Under the pieces are notes generated by a model, which was not told the origin of the DNA, ran no database searches, and saw nothing but the letters and a program-made list of their open reading frames with translations. This document shows positions 17,274-27,247 of a stretch of 64,000 bases of DNA, one piece after another (position 1 is the stretch's first letter; every line of letters starts with the position of its first letter). The position numbers and the translations under genes are program-made. This DNA is from Acidobacteriota bacterium (GTDB lineage Bacteria > Acidobacteriota > Terriglobia > Acidiferrales > UBA7541), in the NCBI GenBank assembly GCA_013289665.1, contig JABCZN010000003.1:62001-126000 (forward strand), given 5' to 3'.

Positions 17274-17303
17274 TTGACGGTGCGGCAAGTTGGCAAGTAT
17301 AAT
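17274..17303 (+). promoter_or_regulatory. Sigma-70-type promoter of rplU-rpmA
   Basis: TTGACG at 17274-17279 and a perfect TATAAT at 17298-17303 are separated by 18 bases, 30 bases before the rplU start. The fit to the housekeeping consensus is the best seen in this window. It suits strong expression of ribosomal proteins. Predicted from sequence only. Confidence 0.7.
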
Positions 17304-17333
17304 TATGGTTTGCCTAGAGGCTTTGGAGGAGAG

Positions 17334-17645
17334 ATGTACGCCGTTATACAGACCGGGGGAAAGCAATATCGTGTCGCACCGGGCGACACCATCCGCATTG
17401 AGCGGGTCAAGGGTGATGTGGGCGAGCAGGTGAAATTCGGGACCGTGCTGGCGGTACACACTGATGACAAGAAGGTTATGGCGGGGTCGGATGCGTCAAG
17501 CGCCAGCGTCACGGGAAAGATCGTGGAGCAGGGCCGGGCGAAGAAGCTCACCGTTCTGAAGTTCAAGAAGACCAACCAGTACAAGATTCAGCGGGGCCAC
17601 CGGCAGAACTACACGGCCGTGCAGGTCAGCGAGATCAAGCTGTAA
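17334..17645 (+). CDS. rplU: 50S ribosomal protein L21
   Basis: A 103-residue large-subunit ribosomal protein that binds 23S rRNA together with L20. It starts MYAVIQTGGKQYRVAPGD and has the conserved KKLTVLKFKKTNQYKIQRGHRQ region, both diagnostic. Length is normal. GGAGG lies seven bases before the ATG at 17334; an upstream in-frame ATG runs through the promoter and is rejected. It leads the rplU-rpmA-obgE cluster found in most bacteria. Confidence 0.97.
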   Translation: MYAVIQTGGKQYRVAPGDTIRIERVKGDVGEQVKFGTVLAVHTDDKKVMAGSDASSASVTGKIVEQGRAKKLTVLKFKKTNQYKIQRGHRQNYTAVQVSEIKL

Positions 17646-17661
17646 ATTTACGCGGGTTTCA

Positions 17662-17687
17662 AGTGGCCGATCTGAAGATCGGCTACT
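17662..17687. repeat. Intergenic palindrome GCCGATC-TGAA-GATCGGC
   Basis: A perfect seven-base-pair stem with the same TGAA loop as the copy at 15556. AGT/ACT pairing extends it after one mismatch. It lies between rplU and rpmA. Without a T-run it should not end transcription, but it could affect message stability. Confidence 0.6.
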
Positions 17688-17698
17688 ACATTGGGCTG

Positions 17699-17716
17699 GC
17701 CGGGCTAAAGCCAGGC
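17699..17716. repeat. Imperfect intergenic palindrome, second copy in the rplU-rpmA gap
   Basis: GCCGGGCT pairs with AGCCAGGC around an AA centre, with one mismatch. It stands directly after the 17662 palindrome, so the 93-bp gap holds two such elements in tandem. The core GGGCTAAAGCC resembles the copy at 15556. Confidence 0.5.
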
Positions 17717-17738
17717 GCCTAGATGGAGGAATTGAGTC

Positions 17739-18017
17739 ATGGCACATAAGAAGGGCGGCGGTTCGTCCACAAACGGGCGCGATTCACACGGGCAGAGGCT
17801 GGGCGTAAAGCGGTTCGGCGGGCAGTTGGTGAACGCGGGCACGATCCTGATCCGGCAGCGCGGCACGAGGCATCAGCCGGGCGTGAACGTGGCCAAGGGC
17901 AAGGACGACACGCTGTTTGCGCTAGTGCGGGGCTACGTGAAGTTTGAGGACAAGGGTAACCGGGGACGCTTTATCAGCGTGACGCCGGCGGCGGCAGAAG
18001 CTAAGGCCGCGAACTAA
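17739..18017 (+). CDS. rpmA: 50S ribosomal protein L27
   Basis: A 92-residue ribosomal protein whose N-terminus reaches the peptidyl-transferase centre. The start [20 protein letters not shown] and the segment [18 protein letters not shown] are diagnostic. There is no cleavable N-terminal extension of the Firmicutes kind. GGAGG precedes the ATG. It is cotranscribed with rplU, and a terminator follows immediately. Confidence 0.97.
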   Translation: MAHKKGGGSSTNGRDSHGQRLGVKRFGGQLVNAGTILIRQRGTRHQPGVNVAKGKDDTLFALVRGYVKFEDKGNRGRFISVTPAAAEAKAAN

Positions 18018-18036
18018 GTCCAAAAGCATTCGAAGC

Positions 18037-18066
18037 GGCCCCGGCGCGAGTCGGGGCCTTTTTGTC
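18037..18066 (+). terminator. Rho-independent terminator after rpmA
   Basis: The stem GGCCCCG/CGGGGCC with an eight-base loop is followed by TTTTT. It lies 19 bases after the rpmA stop and separates the ribosomal pair from obgE. Confidence 0.85.
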
Positions 18067-18147
18067 TTTATGGGCGGCGGAAGAATAAGAGAGTCGGATT
18101 TAACGCAGAGCACAGAGAGATCGGACAGAGTCAGCAGAGAAGAGTGA

Positions 18148-19278
<1,131 letters not shown>

Positions 19279-19339
19279 TGCGGGTCCCGGAAGCAGGATT
19301 TCGTGAGAGAATTGGGTTGGGGAACATCCGGGAGGCAGG

Positions 19340-20071
19340 TTGACGACAGCGCAGGCTAACCGTACGGCGGCGAAACACCATCCACGACGAATTGCAATTT
19401 TTGGCGGCTCGTTTGACCCCATCCATTCTGGGCACCTGGCTGTCGCCCGGGCAGCCGACCGGCGATTCAATTTTGACGAACTACATTTCATCGCCGCCAG
19501 CCGTCCACCGCATAAACTGAAGCAGCATCTGGCGCCGTTTCCGCACCGCTTTGCGATGGTGGCGCTGGCGGCGACGGAGCATCCGCATTTCGTGCCGTCG
19601 CTGGCGGAGGCGGGCGAAGACTTCAGCGGGACGCAGTTGCAATATTCGGTCGATACGGTGCGGTATTTCCGCCATGCGTACCACGGCCAGGGTGACCGAA
19701 TTTTTTTCATCATCGGCGCGGATGCGTTTCTGGATATTCCGACGTGGAAGGAATATGAAACACTGCTGGGGCTTTGCGATTTCGTGATTGCGAACCGGCC
19801 GGGAATCCGGTTGGAGGCGCTTCGGCTGGTTATTCCGCCTGACCTGCACGGGCGGCGGGACTCGAAGCGGGAGAAGGAAGAGGAGACCGTCGCGCACGGA
19901 ACGCCGATTGTGGCGCGGCTGGATAAAACGACGGTGTACCTGCTGGAAAACGTGGCCAGCGAAGTGAGCGCAACCGATATTCGGCGGAGGGCGAGCCGCG
20001 GGCAATCGATTCACGGCCTGGTCTCCGCGCGAGTGGAAGAATACATTTTGAAACAGAGGTTGTACCGGTGA
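19340..20071 (+). CDS. nadD: Nicotinate-nucleotide adenylyltransferase
   Basis: A 243-residue enzyme that makes nicotinate adenine dinucleotide from NaMN and ATP in NAD synthesis. The nucleotidyltransferase motif reads IAIFGGSFDPIHSGHLAVA (HSGH within the HxGH class). The second motif near the end is EVSATDIRRRASRGQSI (the ISSTxIR class). The start is TTG at 19340, preceded by GGGAGG; no ATG fits. A basic loop (RDSKREKEEE, about residues 173-182) is longer than in E. coli. Its stop overlaps the start of rsfS by four bases (GTGA). Confidence 0.93.
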   Translation: MTTAQANRTAAKHHPRRIAIFGGSFDPIHSGHLAVARAADRRFNFDELHFIAASRPPHKLKQHLAPFPHRFAMVALAATEHPHFVPSLAEAGEDFSGTQLQYSVDTVRYFRHAYHGQGDRIFFIIGADAFLDIPTWKEYETLLGLCDFVIANRPGIRLEALRLVIPPDLHGRRDSKREKEEETVAHGTPIVARLDKTTVYLLENVASEVSATDIRRRASRGQSIHGLVSARVEEYILKQRLYR

Positions 20072-20469
20072 AATTTGAAAAACTGCCGAAGGGCGTGCGA
20101 CTGGCTGTCGAAGCGGCGCAGGAGAAAAAGGCGGGCGCGATCACCGTGCTGGACCTGAGCGGCTTGAGCGCATTCACGGAATATTTCGTGATCTGCACGG
20201 GATACAGCACGCCGCAGCTGCAGGCGATCTGCTCCGAGGTGGAGGACGCACTCTACAAGGAGATGAAGCGTTCGCCGGAGCACCGCGAAGGGCGGCGGTC
20301 GGCGGAATGGGCGCTGCTGGATTTTGGCGGATTTATCGTGCACGTGTTCGGTGAGCAGGCCCGGCGTTTTTATGATTTGGAAAGGTTGTGGCGGCAGGCG
20401 CCGTCGCTGGTCCTGCCGGACGAACCGGAAGTGAGCCGGCGGACGCAGCTTTCGGAAAAGGCGGGATAG
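20068..20469 (+). CDS. rsfS: Ribosome silencing factor RsfS
   Basis: A 133-residue Iojap-family protein that binds L14 and blocks subunit joining under starvation. Conserved segments seen are KAGAITVLDLSGLSAFTEYF, CTGYSTPQLQAI, and WALLDFGGFIVHVFGEQARRFYDLERLW. The start is GTG and overlaps the nadD stop, so the two are translationally coupled, as in many bacteria. Length is normal. Confidence 0.95.
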   Translation: MKFEKLPKGVRLAVEAAQEKKAGAITVLDLSGLSAFTEYFVICTGYSTPQLQAICSEVEDALYKEMKRSPEHREGRRSAEWALLDFGGFIVHVFGEQARRFYDLERLWRQAPSLVLPDEPEVSRRTQLSEKAG

Positions 20470-20523
20470 CTGAGTCTCCGAGAAAAGCAGCGGATTGCTT
20501 CCTGGCGCACCAACCACGAACCC

Positions 20524-20637
20524 TGTCATTTTGAGTCCATCCGGTGAGGATGGGCGACGAACCTCAATTTAAACATCCAGTACCAACTTTAGGTTGAGGT
20601 CCTTCGGTCCGCAAAAAACGCGGTCCTCGGGATGACA
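20524..20637. repeat. MITE-like intergenic repeat with inverted ends (copy A)
   Basis: A 114-bp element bounded by imperfect inverted ends (TGTCATTTTGAG and CTCGGGATGACA). It contains an internal hairpin CCATCC-GGTG-AGGATGG and the outward pair AACCTCAA/TTGAGGTCC. The left part (TGAGTCCATCCGGTGAGGAT) matches a second copy near 58438. It fills most of the rsfS-rlmH gap. There is no coding capacity. Confidence 0.6.
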
Positions 20638-20706
20638 AATTCGAGCTGCGGCGCGTCCTGAGCGCAGGAATGGAAGTCGTAAAAAGGCGAAACTTGAAGG
20701 TGCCGG

Positions 20707-21135
20707 ATGAAGATTTGCCTGCTGATGCTGGGGAAGACGCGGCGGCCGGAAATGGTTTCGGCGCTGGGCGATTATGTGAAGCGCATTTCGCGGTCCTGTC
20801 CGGTTGAGATCTTTGAGGCGCGGGATGCGACAGCCGCGCTGAAGAAGCTGGACGGAAATCGCGCGGGGACCAGGGTGCTGCTCGATGCCGGTGGGAAGGC
20901 ACATGAATCGGCGGCGTTTGCGAAATGGCTGGGGGAGCAGCGGGACCGCGGGATACGCGAGGTGATTTTTGTGTGTGGGGATGCGGATGGGTTTCCAGAT
21001 AGCCTGCGGGAGCGTGTGAAACAGAGACTTTCGCTGAGCGCGATGACGTATTCGCATGAGCTGGCGCGCGTGATGCTGGCGGAGCAGATTTACCGGGCGT
21101 TTGCGATTTTGGCAGGGAGTCCGTACCCCAAATAG
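20707..21135 (+). CDS. rlmH: 23S rRNA (pseudouridine-1915-N3)-methyltransferase
   Basis: A 142-residue SPOUT-family enzyme that methylates pseudouridine 1915 of 23S rRNA. The start MKICLLMLGKTRRPEM, the knot segment EVIFVCGDADGFPDSLRERV and the ending LSAMTYSHELARVMLAEQIYRAF are typical. In most homologues the knot reads GGADG; here the first glycines are C-G-D, a mild change. The end SPYPK is close to the usual HPYH/HPYNK tail. It belongs to the obgE-nadD-rsfS-rlmH cluster. Confidence 0.93.
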   Translation: MKICLLMLGKTRRPEMVSALGDYVKRISRSCPVEIFEARDATAALKKLDGNRAGTRVLLDAGGKAHESAAFAKWLGEQRDRGIREVIFVCGDADGFPDSLRERVKQRLSLSAMTYSHELARVMLAEQIYRAFAILAGSPYPK

Positions 21136-21220
21136 GCGGCGCGCCTGCTTGTTGGCTAGTTGTCTGTGTGGCAGGTGCGTTTTAGGGCGTTCCCCGGGAT
21201 GATGTGCCACCATAACAATT

Positions 21221-21655
21221 ATGTCGATACGCATTGCGCCGGACAGGGAACAGCCTTCGGCAGCGATTGAAATTTCCCTGGAAAAGCCTCTGCCGGACTA
21301 CGATCTGGAGCAGGTCGAACAGCCGACTCCGCGGGACATTGACGCGCTGCTGGTGTCGCAGGGATTTCGCGACCTGGTGGACGACGCGCGGGGCGTGCTG
21401 ACGGAGTTGATGTGCAATCCGCCGGCATTGCCGAACTACACGCATCTGGTGGACCTGGGGCTTTCGCACGTTCCCGATTTTGAGATTACTCAGCTTACGG
21501 GCGCGATATGCCCTTCAGACGACGGAGCCTACCGGCCGGGCTTGTGGATCGTTTTGAAAGACAAAAAATCGCCGGCGAAGCAGTCATTGGGTGAAGTGGC
21601 GCTCGAGCATGCGCGCGTGATCATCGAAACTTTTGCTAAACGACTCGGAATTTGA
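21221..21655 (+). CDS. Conserved-looking hypothetical protein
   Basis: A 144-residue soluble protein of ordinary composition without signal peptide or membrane segments. The N-terminus is acidic (LEKPLPDYDLEQVEQ). A central part reads GVLTELMCNPPALPNYTHLVD, followed by a beta-rich stretch with GAICPSDDGAYRPGLWIVLKD and a final helix EVALEHARVIIETFAKRLG. I do not recognise a family. No strong ribosome-binding site is seen. Its position between rlmH and the cobO-like gene gives no clear clue to function. Confidence 0.6.
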   Translation: MSIRIAPDREQPSAAIEISLEKPLPDYDLEQVEQPTPRDIDALLVSQGFRDLVDDARGVLTELMCNPPALPNYTHLVDLGLSHVPDFEITQLTGAICPSDDGAYRPGLWIVLKDKKSPAKQSLGEVALEHARVIIETFAKRLGI

Positions 21656-21788
21656 TGCCGGCCTTCTCCGTTTTTCGAGTTCGCTCTTCACAGACGCAAT
21701 TCCGGCGCCGCAACTTGACGTTTCTGGCGCAACTCCGCAGACTTGATTAATCCACACGAAATTGCCTGCTTCATCGGGAAACGGAGTT

Positions 21789-22325
21789 ATGCCGGAAGGA
21801 AAAGGATTGCTGATCGTTTACACCGGGCCGGGCAAAGGCAAGACGACTTGCGCGCTGGGCACGGCGTTTCGTGCGGTGGGGCAGGGGCTGCGCGTTCTGA
21901 TGGTGCAGTTCATCAAGGGCTCATGGCACTATGGCGAGCTGGATGCCGCGAAAATGCTGGGCGACGACAGGTTTGAAATACGGCCGATGGGACGTGGCTT
22001 CGTGAAAATCGGCGGCGCGGAGACGGACCCGGAGGACATCCGGATGGCGGAAGAGTGCTGGGAATCGGGCCGCGCGGCGATTTACAGCGGCACCTACGAT
22101 CTGGTGGTGCTGGACGAAATTAATTACACGATCAGCTACAAGATGCTGGACGCGGAGAAAGTGGTGGAGGCTCTCGCGGGGCGGCCTGAGCAGGTGCATG
22201 TGATCTGTACCGGACGAAACGCACATCCGAAGCTGGTCGCGGCAGCGGACCTGGTGACGGAAATGAAGGAAGTGAAACACCCGTATACGAAGGGTATACT
22301 GGCGCAGCGGGGGATTGATTATTAG
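21789..22325 (+). CDS. cobO: Cob(I)yrinic acid a,c-diamide adenosyltransferase (CobO/BtuR type)
   Basis: A 178-residue ATP-binding enzyme that adds the 5'-deoxyadenosyl group to corrinoids. The P-loop near residue 12 reads GPGKGKTTCALGTAFRA. Further hallmarks are VLMVQFIKGSWHYGE, LVVLDEINYTISYKML and VHVICTGRNAHPKLVAAADL, ending in TEMKEVKHPYTKGILAQRGIDY. The start at 21789 has GGAG upstream and matches family length; a longer in-frame start exists. No other cobalamin genes are adjacent, so it probably works in corrinoid salvage. Confidence 0.92.
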   Translation: MPEGKGLLIVYTGPGKGKTTCALGTAFRAVGQGLRVLMVQFIKGSWHYGELDAAKMLGDDRFEIRPMGRGFVKIGGAETDPEDIRMAEECWESGRAAIYSGTYDLVVLDEINYTISYKMLDAEKVVEALAGRPEQVHVICTGRNAHPKLVAAADLVTEMKEVKHPYTKGILAQRGIDY

Positions 22326-22436
22326 GGGGCAAGCGTTACGCCCGAGAGATCATTGCCGGATATCAGCATTTGACGATCAGTAATCAGGAAGCGAGAAAGA
22401 AACTAGAGACTCAGAACCAAGGACCAATTACTTTTC

Positions 22437-23285
22437 ATGTCGTGGTTTAAGCGAGACAAAAAATCGATTGACCAGGTGACCCCGCCGGAAGAGCGCCGGG
22501 TCCGCACGGAAGGGCTGTGGATGAAGTGCGAGTCCTGCCGCGCGATCGTGTTCCGGAAGGACCTGGAAGAGAACCTGTTTGTTTGCCCGAAGTGCCAGTT
22601 TCATTTCCGGGTGAACGCGAAAAAGCGGCTGGAGCTGCTTTTTGACGGCAAGTGGACGGAGCACGACGCGGGAATGGTTTCGACCGACCCGCTGAAATTT
22701 GTGGACACCAAGCCGTATTCCAGGCGGCTCAAAGAGGCGCAGAAAAAACTGGGGATGAACGACGCGGTGGTCACTGCTGAAGGGCAATTGAACGGCCGGC
22801 CGGTGATCTGCTGCGCGATGGAATTTGGATTTATCGGCGGTTCGATGGGTGCGGTGGTCGGAGAAAAAGTGACGCGGGCGATTGAGATGGCCATGGAGAC
22901 TCGACAGCCGCTGATTGTGGTGTCGTGCTCGGGCGGCGCGCGCATGATGGAAGGCACCATCAGCCTAATGCAGTTGGCGAAAGTTTCCGCTGCGCTGGCG
23001 CGGCTGGACGAGGAAAAGTTGCCGTACATTTCGGTACTGACGGACCCGACGACCGGCGGCGTGACCGCGAGCTTTGCGATGCTTGGTGATTTGAATATTG
23101 CGGAGCCGGGGGCGTTGATTGGCTTTGCGGGACCTCGGGTAATCGAGCAGACTATCCGTCAGAAATTGCCGGAAGGTTTTCAACGCTCGGAATTCCTGCT
23201 GGAGCATGGATTCCTGGACGCCGTGGTGCACCGCAAGGACATGAAGGGCTTCATCTCCAGCGCGATCGACCTGCTGACCTCCTGA
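22437..23285 (+). CDS. accD: Acetyl-CoA carboxylase carboxyltransferase subunit beta
   Basis: A 282-residue subunit of acetyl-CoA carboxylase, which makes malonyl-CoA for fatty-acid synthesis. The N-terminal zinc ribbon (CESC...CPKC, about residues 27-50) and the crotonase-like core with GGSMGAVVGEK, CSGGARMMEG and TDPTTGGVTASFAMLGD are standard. The partner accA is not in the window. Two bases separate it from folC, so the two form an operon, as in E. coli and many others. Confidence 0.96.
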   Translation: MSWFKRDKKSIDQVTPPEERRVRTEGLWMKCESCRAIVFRKDLEENLFVCPKCQFHFRVNAKKRLELLFDGKWTEHDAGMVSTDPLKFVDTKPYSRRLKEAQKKLGMNDAVVTAEGQLNGRPVICCAMEFGFIGGSMGAVVGEKVTRAIEMAMETRQPLIVVSCSGGARMMEGTISLMQLAKVSAALARLDEEKLPYISVLTDPTTGGVTASFAMLGDLNIAEPGALIGFAGPRVIEQTIRQKLPEGFQRSEFLLEHGFLDAVVHRKDMKGFISSAIDLLTS

Positions 23286-23286
23286 A

Positions 23287-24630
23287 ATGAATTACCAAAG
23301 CGCGGTCCGCTATCTGCTTTCTTTGGGCCGCGAACTGGCGGCGCCTACACAGGCGGCCGCGGCCAAATTCAATCTCGAAAACATAACTATATTGCTCGAG
23401 CGGCTGGGCCGGCCGGACCGCGCGTATCCGTGTGTCCATATTGCGGGAACCAACGGGAAGGGGTCGACCGCGGCGTTTCTGGAAAAGATTTTGCGTGAGG
23501 CGGGATTCCGCACCGGCCTGAACACTTCTCCACATCTGGAGCGCATCAACGAGCGGATCCGCATTTCCGGGAAAGAGATTGCCGACGAGCGGTTCGCGGA
23601 GGTATTCACTCGCATTCATCTGGTGATCGAGGAGTTGCTTGCCGAGGGGAAACTGCGGGCGCATCCGACGTACTTTGAGTGCGTGACCGCGCTCGCGTTT
23701 GAGGCGTTTGCTCGGGAGCGCGTGGACTTTGCTGTGATCGAGGTGGGGCTGGGCGGGCGGCTGGACGCCACGAATGTGGTGACGCCCATCGTCTCCATCA
23801 TCACTCGCATCGATTTTGATCATGAGAATTACCTGGGGCATTCATTGCGGGAGATTGCCGGGGAGAAGGCGGGTATTTTGAAGGCGCAAGTGCCCGCGGT
23901 GTTCGCACTGCAACCGCGCGAGGCGCGCCAGGTGCTGCTCGAGCGCGCGGCGGAACTTCGTTGCCCGATGGTGGAGACGGGCGAAGCGTATCGCCTGGAA
24001 GGCGAGGAAATCAAAGACGGCTGTGCGTGGGCCACGGCGGTGGAGATCGCGAGCGGAACCAGATACTTGCTGAAGCCAGGACTTGCCGGGCGATTTCAGC
24101 TGCAAAATGCCCTGAACGCCGTTGCGGCTGCGCGTGTTTTGCAGGGCCGCAACTATCGCGTCTCCGACGAACAGATTGTGACCGGCATTCGAACGACCAA
24201 ATGGCCCGGGCGGCTCGAACGCCTGCAGACCCAGCCAGACGTTTATCTGGACGGAGCGCACAATCCGGGCGCGGCGCGGGAGTTGGCGCACTTCCTGGGA
24301 GAAAATTTTACGGGGCGCAAGGTGTATCTGATTTTTGGGGCGATGCGCGACAAAGCGGTGGACGAGGTGACCGGCATGCTTTTTTCACACGCGCATGAAG
24401 TGATTTTTACGCAGCCAGGTACGCCGCGGGCGGTCAGCGCCCGGCAGCTTGCGGAGATGGCCAGTGACCACGCGAAGAAATTTGTGGTGATCGAGGACGC
24501 ACAGCAGGCGCTGGAATCCGCGCTAGCGAAAGCGGGGCCGGACGACGTCATTCTTATTACCGGCTCACTGTATCTGGTGGGCGAATTGCGACATGCATGG
24601 AATGCGCGCAGAAAAGTCGCATCGCGATAG
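23287..24630 (+). CDS. folC: Bifunctional folylpolyglutamate synthase/dihydrofolate synthase
   Basis: A 447-residue Mur-ligase-family enzyme that adds glutamate to dihydropteroate and to folates. The ATP-binding loop is HIAGTNGKGSTAAFLE (about residue 58). Other hallmarks are TSPHLERINERIRI, VIEVGLGGRLDATNVV and DGAHNPGAARELAHFL. The Mur domain order is complete. It starts two bases after the accD stop, with CCTCCTGAA between them and no strong ribosome-binding site, so coupling is likely. Confidence 0.95.
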   Translation: MNYQSAVRYLLSLGRELAAPTQAAAAKFNLENITILLERLGRPDRAYPCVHIAGTNGKGSTAAFLEKILREAGFRTGLNTSPHLERINERIRISGKEIADERFAEVFTRIHLVIEELLAEGKLRAHPTYFECVTALAFEAFARERVDFAVIEVGLGGRLDATNVVTPIVSIITRIDFDHENYLGHSLREIAGEKAGILKAQVPAVFALQPREARQVLLERAAELRCPMVETGEAYRLEGEEIKDGCAWATAVEIASGTRYLLKPGLAGRFQLQNALNAVAAARVLQGRNYRVSDEQIVTGIRTTKWPGRLERLQTQPDVYLDGAHNPGAARELAHFLGENFTGRKVYLIFGAMRDKAVDEVTGMLFSHAHEVIFTQPGTPRAVSARQLAEMASDHAKKFVVIEDAQQALESALAKAGPDDVILITGSLYLVGELRHAWNARRKVASR

Positions 24631-24742
24631 AAAAGGCCGTAGAATAGGGCTTCTTCGAGGTTGCTGCCGGCCACGCGGCCGGCGTTCTGTTTTGTAGGAG
24701 CAGAAAATTGCCAGGGCGAAGATGGAACGCTTGAAGGGAAAC

Positions 24743-25312
24743 ATGACTGCCGCAGGCGAAAAATCAGGAGAACCGCTGGTGGGAATTATCATGGGCTCCG
24801 CCTCCGATTGGGAGACGATGGAGCGCACCGCGAACACGTTGCGGGAGTTGGGCGTGCCGTACGAGACGCGCGTTGTCTCGGCGCACCGCACGCCGGACCT
24901 GCTTTTTGATTACGCCTCGGCCGCCGAGAAGCGCGGGATCGAGGTGATCATCGCCGGCGCGGGCGGCGCGGCGCACCTTCCGGGAATGGCCGCGTCAAAG
25001 ACGGTCCTGCCGGTACTGGGAGTGCCGGTGGAATCGAAGGCCCTGAAGGGATTGGATTCGCTGCTTTCGATCGCGCAGATGCCGGGAGGAATTCCCGTGG
25101 GCACGCTGGCAATCGGAAAAGCCGGCGCGATCAACGCGGCGCTGCTGGCTGCGGCGATCCTGGGGAACAAGCACCCGGCGATTCGTGAATCTCTGCGCGC
25201 GTTTCGAATTCGGCAGACCAAGAAAGTTCTCGCTCAACCTGATCCGGCCGCGGCGGCACGGAACGCGTTGAAGGCAGTGCACGCCGAACTCTCCGTGAAG
25301 AAAAAGAAATGA
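24743..25312 (+). CDS. purE: 5-(carboxyamino)imidazole ribonucleotide mutase
   Basis: A 189-residue class I PurE that turns N5-CAIR into CAIR in purine synthesis. Motifs are [46 protein letters not shown] and [19 protein letters not shown]. The start at 24743 has GAAGGGAA upstream. An ATG at 24722 would add seven residues and is also possible. Its stop overlaps the purK start by four bases (ATGA). It is followed by the enzyme that makes its substrate. Confidence 0.95.
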   Translation: MTAAGEKSGEPLVGIIMGSASDWETMERTANTLRELGVPYETRVVSAHRTPDLLFDYASAAEKRGIEVIIAGAGGAAHLPGMAASKTVLPVLGVPVESKALKGLDSLLSIAQMPGGIPVGTLAIGKAGAINAALLAAAILGNKHPAIRESLRAFRIRQTKKVLAQPDPAAAARNALKAVHAELSVKKKK

Positions 25313-26451
25313 CCATCGGCATCTTGGGCGGCGGACAACTCGGCTACATGCTGGCGCTGGCCGGTTATCCGCTCGGGCTGCATTTCCGCTTTCTGGATCC
25401 TTCACCGGAAGCGCCGGTCGGCCGCATCGCCAATCGAGTCACCGCCGATTTCAACGATGCGCTGGCGCTCGAAAAGTTTTCACACGGACTGGAAGTGGTG
25501 ACTTACGAATTTGAGAATGTGCCGGTGGCGGCGGCGAAGTTTCTGGCCGAACGCGTGCCGGTATACCCACCGGCGGTGGCGCTCGAAGAGGCGCAGGAGC
25601 GTCTGCGGGAAAAGCGGCTGTTCCGCAGGCTGGGGATTCCAACGACGGAATTTGCGGAGATTGGAAAGCGGGAGGATCTGGACGCGGCCGTACGTCAGGT
25701 TGGTCTGCCATCGATGCTGAAGACTTGCCGGATGGGCTACGACGGGAAAGGGCAGTGGCTGCTGCAGACGGCGGAAGAGGTCGGGAAGCTACGGCCAGAA
25801 TTGCCGGATGTTCCGATGATTCTGGAAAAATTTGTGCCTTTCACGCGGGAACTCTCGATCCTGGGCGTGCGGGGGCGCGGCGGGGAGATGGCATTCTACC
25901 CGCTGATTCTGAATCACCATCGGGGCGGAATCCTGCGGTTGTCGCTGGCTCCCGCGCCAGATTTGACGGCAAGCCTGCAGCAGGAAGCGGAGCACGCGGC
26001 GCAGAAGGTGCTTGAAGCCCTCGACTATGTTGGCGCCTTGTGCATCGAGTTTTTCGAGGTTGGCGGGCGATTGCTGGCGAATGAGATGGCGCCGCGGGTT
26101 CATAATTCCGGCCACTGGACGATTGAGGGAGCGGTGACCAGCCAGTTCGAAAATCATTTGCGCGCCATTCTGGGGATGCCGCTGGGCTCGACGGCCGCGG
26201 TGGGCGTTTCCGCGATGATCAACCTGATCGGCGAAATCCCGGAAAGCGCGGAAGTGCTGAACGTTTCGAACGCGCACTTGCATCTCTATGGCAAAGAGCC
26301 GCGCGCGGGGAGAAAGCTGGGACACGTTACGGTGCGAGCGGATCATCCAGAGAAGCTAGAGCAGCGATTGATTGCGCTTCCGGATTTCTTTCGCCGGCCT
26401 GAGTATTGTTTGGAAAAGGCTTTGCCCGAATTCCTTGCCAAGCGCGCCTAG
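25309..26451 (+). CDS. purK: 5-(carboxyamino)imidazole ribonucleotide synthase
   Basis: A 380-residue ATP-grasp enzyme that makes N5-CAIR from AIR, ATP and bicarbonate. The N-terminus [15 protein letters not shown], the segment [23 protein letters not shown] and [17 protein letters not shown] are diagnostic. The ATG overlaps the purE stop. A long hairpin follows. Confidence 0.96.
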   Translation: MTIGILGGGQLGYMLALAGYPLGLHFRFLDPSPEAPVGRIANRVTADFNDALALEKFSHGLEVVTYEFENVPVAAAKFLAERVPVYPPAVALEEAQERLREKRLFRRLGIPTTEFAEIGKREDLDAAVRQVGLPSMLKTCRMGYDGKGQWLLQTAEEVGKLRPELPDVPMILEKFVPFTRELSILGVRGRGGEMAFYPLILNHHRGGILRLSLAPAPDLTASLQQEAEHAAQKVLEALDYVGALCIEFFEVGGRLLANEMAPRVHNSGHWTIEGAVTSQFENHLRAILGMPLGSTAAVGVSAMINLIGEIPESAEVLNVSNAHLHLYGKEPRAGRKLGHVTVRADHPEKLEQRLIALPDFFRRPEYCLEKALPEFLAKRA

Positions 26452-26482
26452 ATTGCCGCGGACGGCACGTACGGGAGAGCAA

Positions 26483-26517
26483 CCGGGGAGGGCCGGGCAA
26501 GCCCGGCCCTCCCCCGG
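26483..26517. repeat. Long G+C-rich palindrome between purK and cytochrome c gene
   Basis: Sixteen bases (CCGGGGAGGGCCGGGC) pair with a 17-base arm (GCCCGGCCCTCCCCCGG) around an AA centre, with one extra C. It lies between two convergent genes and may stop transcription from either side, though no T-run follows. The core GGCCGGGC/GCCCGGCC is shared with the shorter intergenic palindromes of this window. Confidence 0.65.
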
Positions 26518-26553
26518 AAAAGTGGAGCGTCAGGATAGCGAGCGAGGCGGGAA

Positions 26554-27240
26554 TTACTGATTCAGGAACGGAATGATTTTTGATGGTGGTGGTGGCGGAA
26601 CGGATTTTAGGAAATTGTAGATCTCGCCGAGATCCTCGTTGGAGACTACTTTCGCGGTGTATGGCGGCATCTGGCCGGTGGGTTCGCGGGCGTAGCTGAC
26701 AAAGGCGGAAAGCGGAATTTGCGGCGGGCCGAGGCGTGTTCCTCCCGTCGAAGTGGAACCCTGACCGAGATAGCCGTGGCATTCGTAACAACCGTTCCTC
26801 ACAAACAGGCGCTGGCCGTTGCTCGGATTCGCAGCCGCCGCGGGCTCTTGCTTCGCTAGCGGCGTCAGCGTTTGCAGAAACGCGTATACATCCGCCAGGT
26901 CGGAGTCAGAGGCCTTGTCGCTGCCAAACGGCGGCATCACGTTTTTGGGTCTGCGAACCAGTTGAATGAAGGCTGGAAGAGCCAGCGAAGTGGAAGCGAT
27001 TCGCGGCACGCCGCCAGATTGTCCCGTCCCCGAAACACCCTCGCCTTCCGAGCCGTGGCATTTCCTGCAGCCTAGATTTTCAAAAACAGTTTTTCCTTTC
27101 TTCGCATTACCCGTCGAAACTTTCCTTGCTTGCTCCTGGCCGGGGGCCGCGCGCGCTTCATTGGCCTGCCTGGAAAACGCCAGGGCCAGAATCGCGGCCA
27201 CAATCGCAATATAGCTGCGGAGTTTTTCTGCCTTCATCAT
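26554..27240 (-). CDS. Dihaem cytochrome c
   Basis: A 228-residue exported cytochrome with a signal peptide (MMKAEKLRSYIAIVAAILAL, cleavage near ARA) and two class I cytochrome c domains. The haem-binding motifs are CRKCH and CYECH. Likely Met axial ligands are in KNVMPPFGSD and GQMPPYTAKV. The C-terminus is Pro-rich. The start is one of two adjacent ATGs behind AGAGGA. It begins seven bases after the stop of the Tat-signal TPP enzyme, so the two are almost surely cotranscribed and the cytochrome is the probable electron acceptor of that enzyme. Confidence 0.85.
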   Translation of the reverse strand: MMKAEKLRSYIAIVAAILALAFSRQANEARAAPGQEQARKVSTGNAKKGKTVFENLGCRKCHGSEGEGVSGTGQSGGVPRIASTSLALPAFIQLVRRPKNVMPPFGSDKASDSDLADVYAFLQTLTPLAKQEPAAAANPSNGQRLFVRNGCYECHGYLGQGSTSTGGTRLGPPQIPLSAFVSYAREPTGQMPPYTAKVVSNEDLGEIYNFLKSVPPPPPSKIIPFLNQ

Positions 27241-27247
27241 CCATCCT

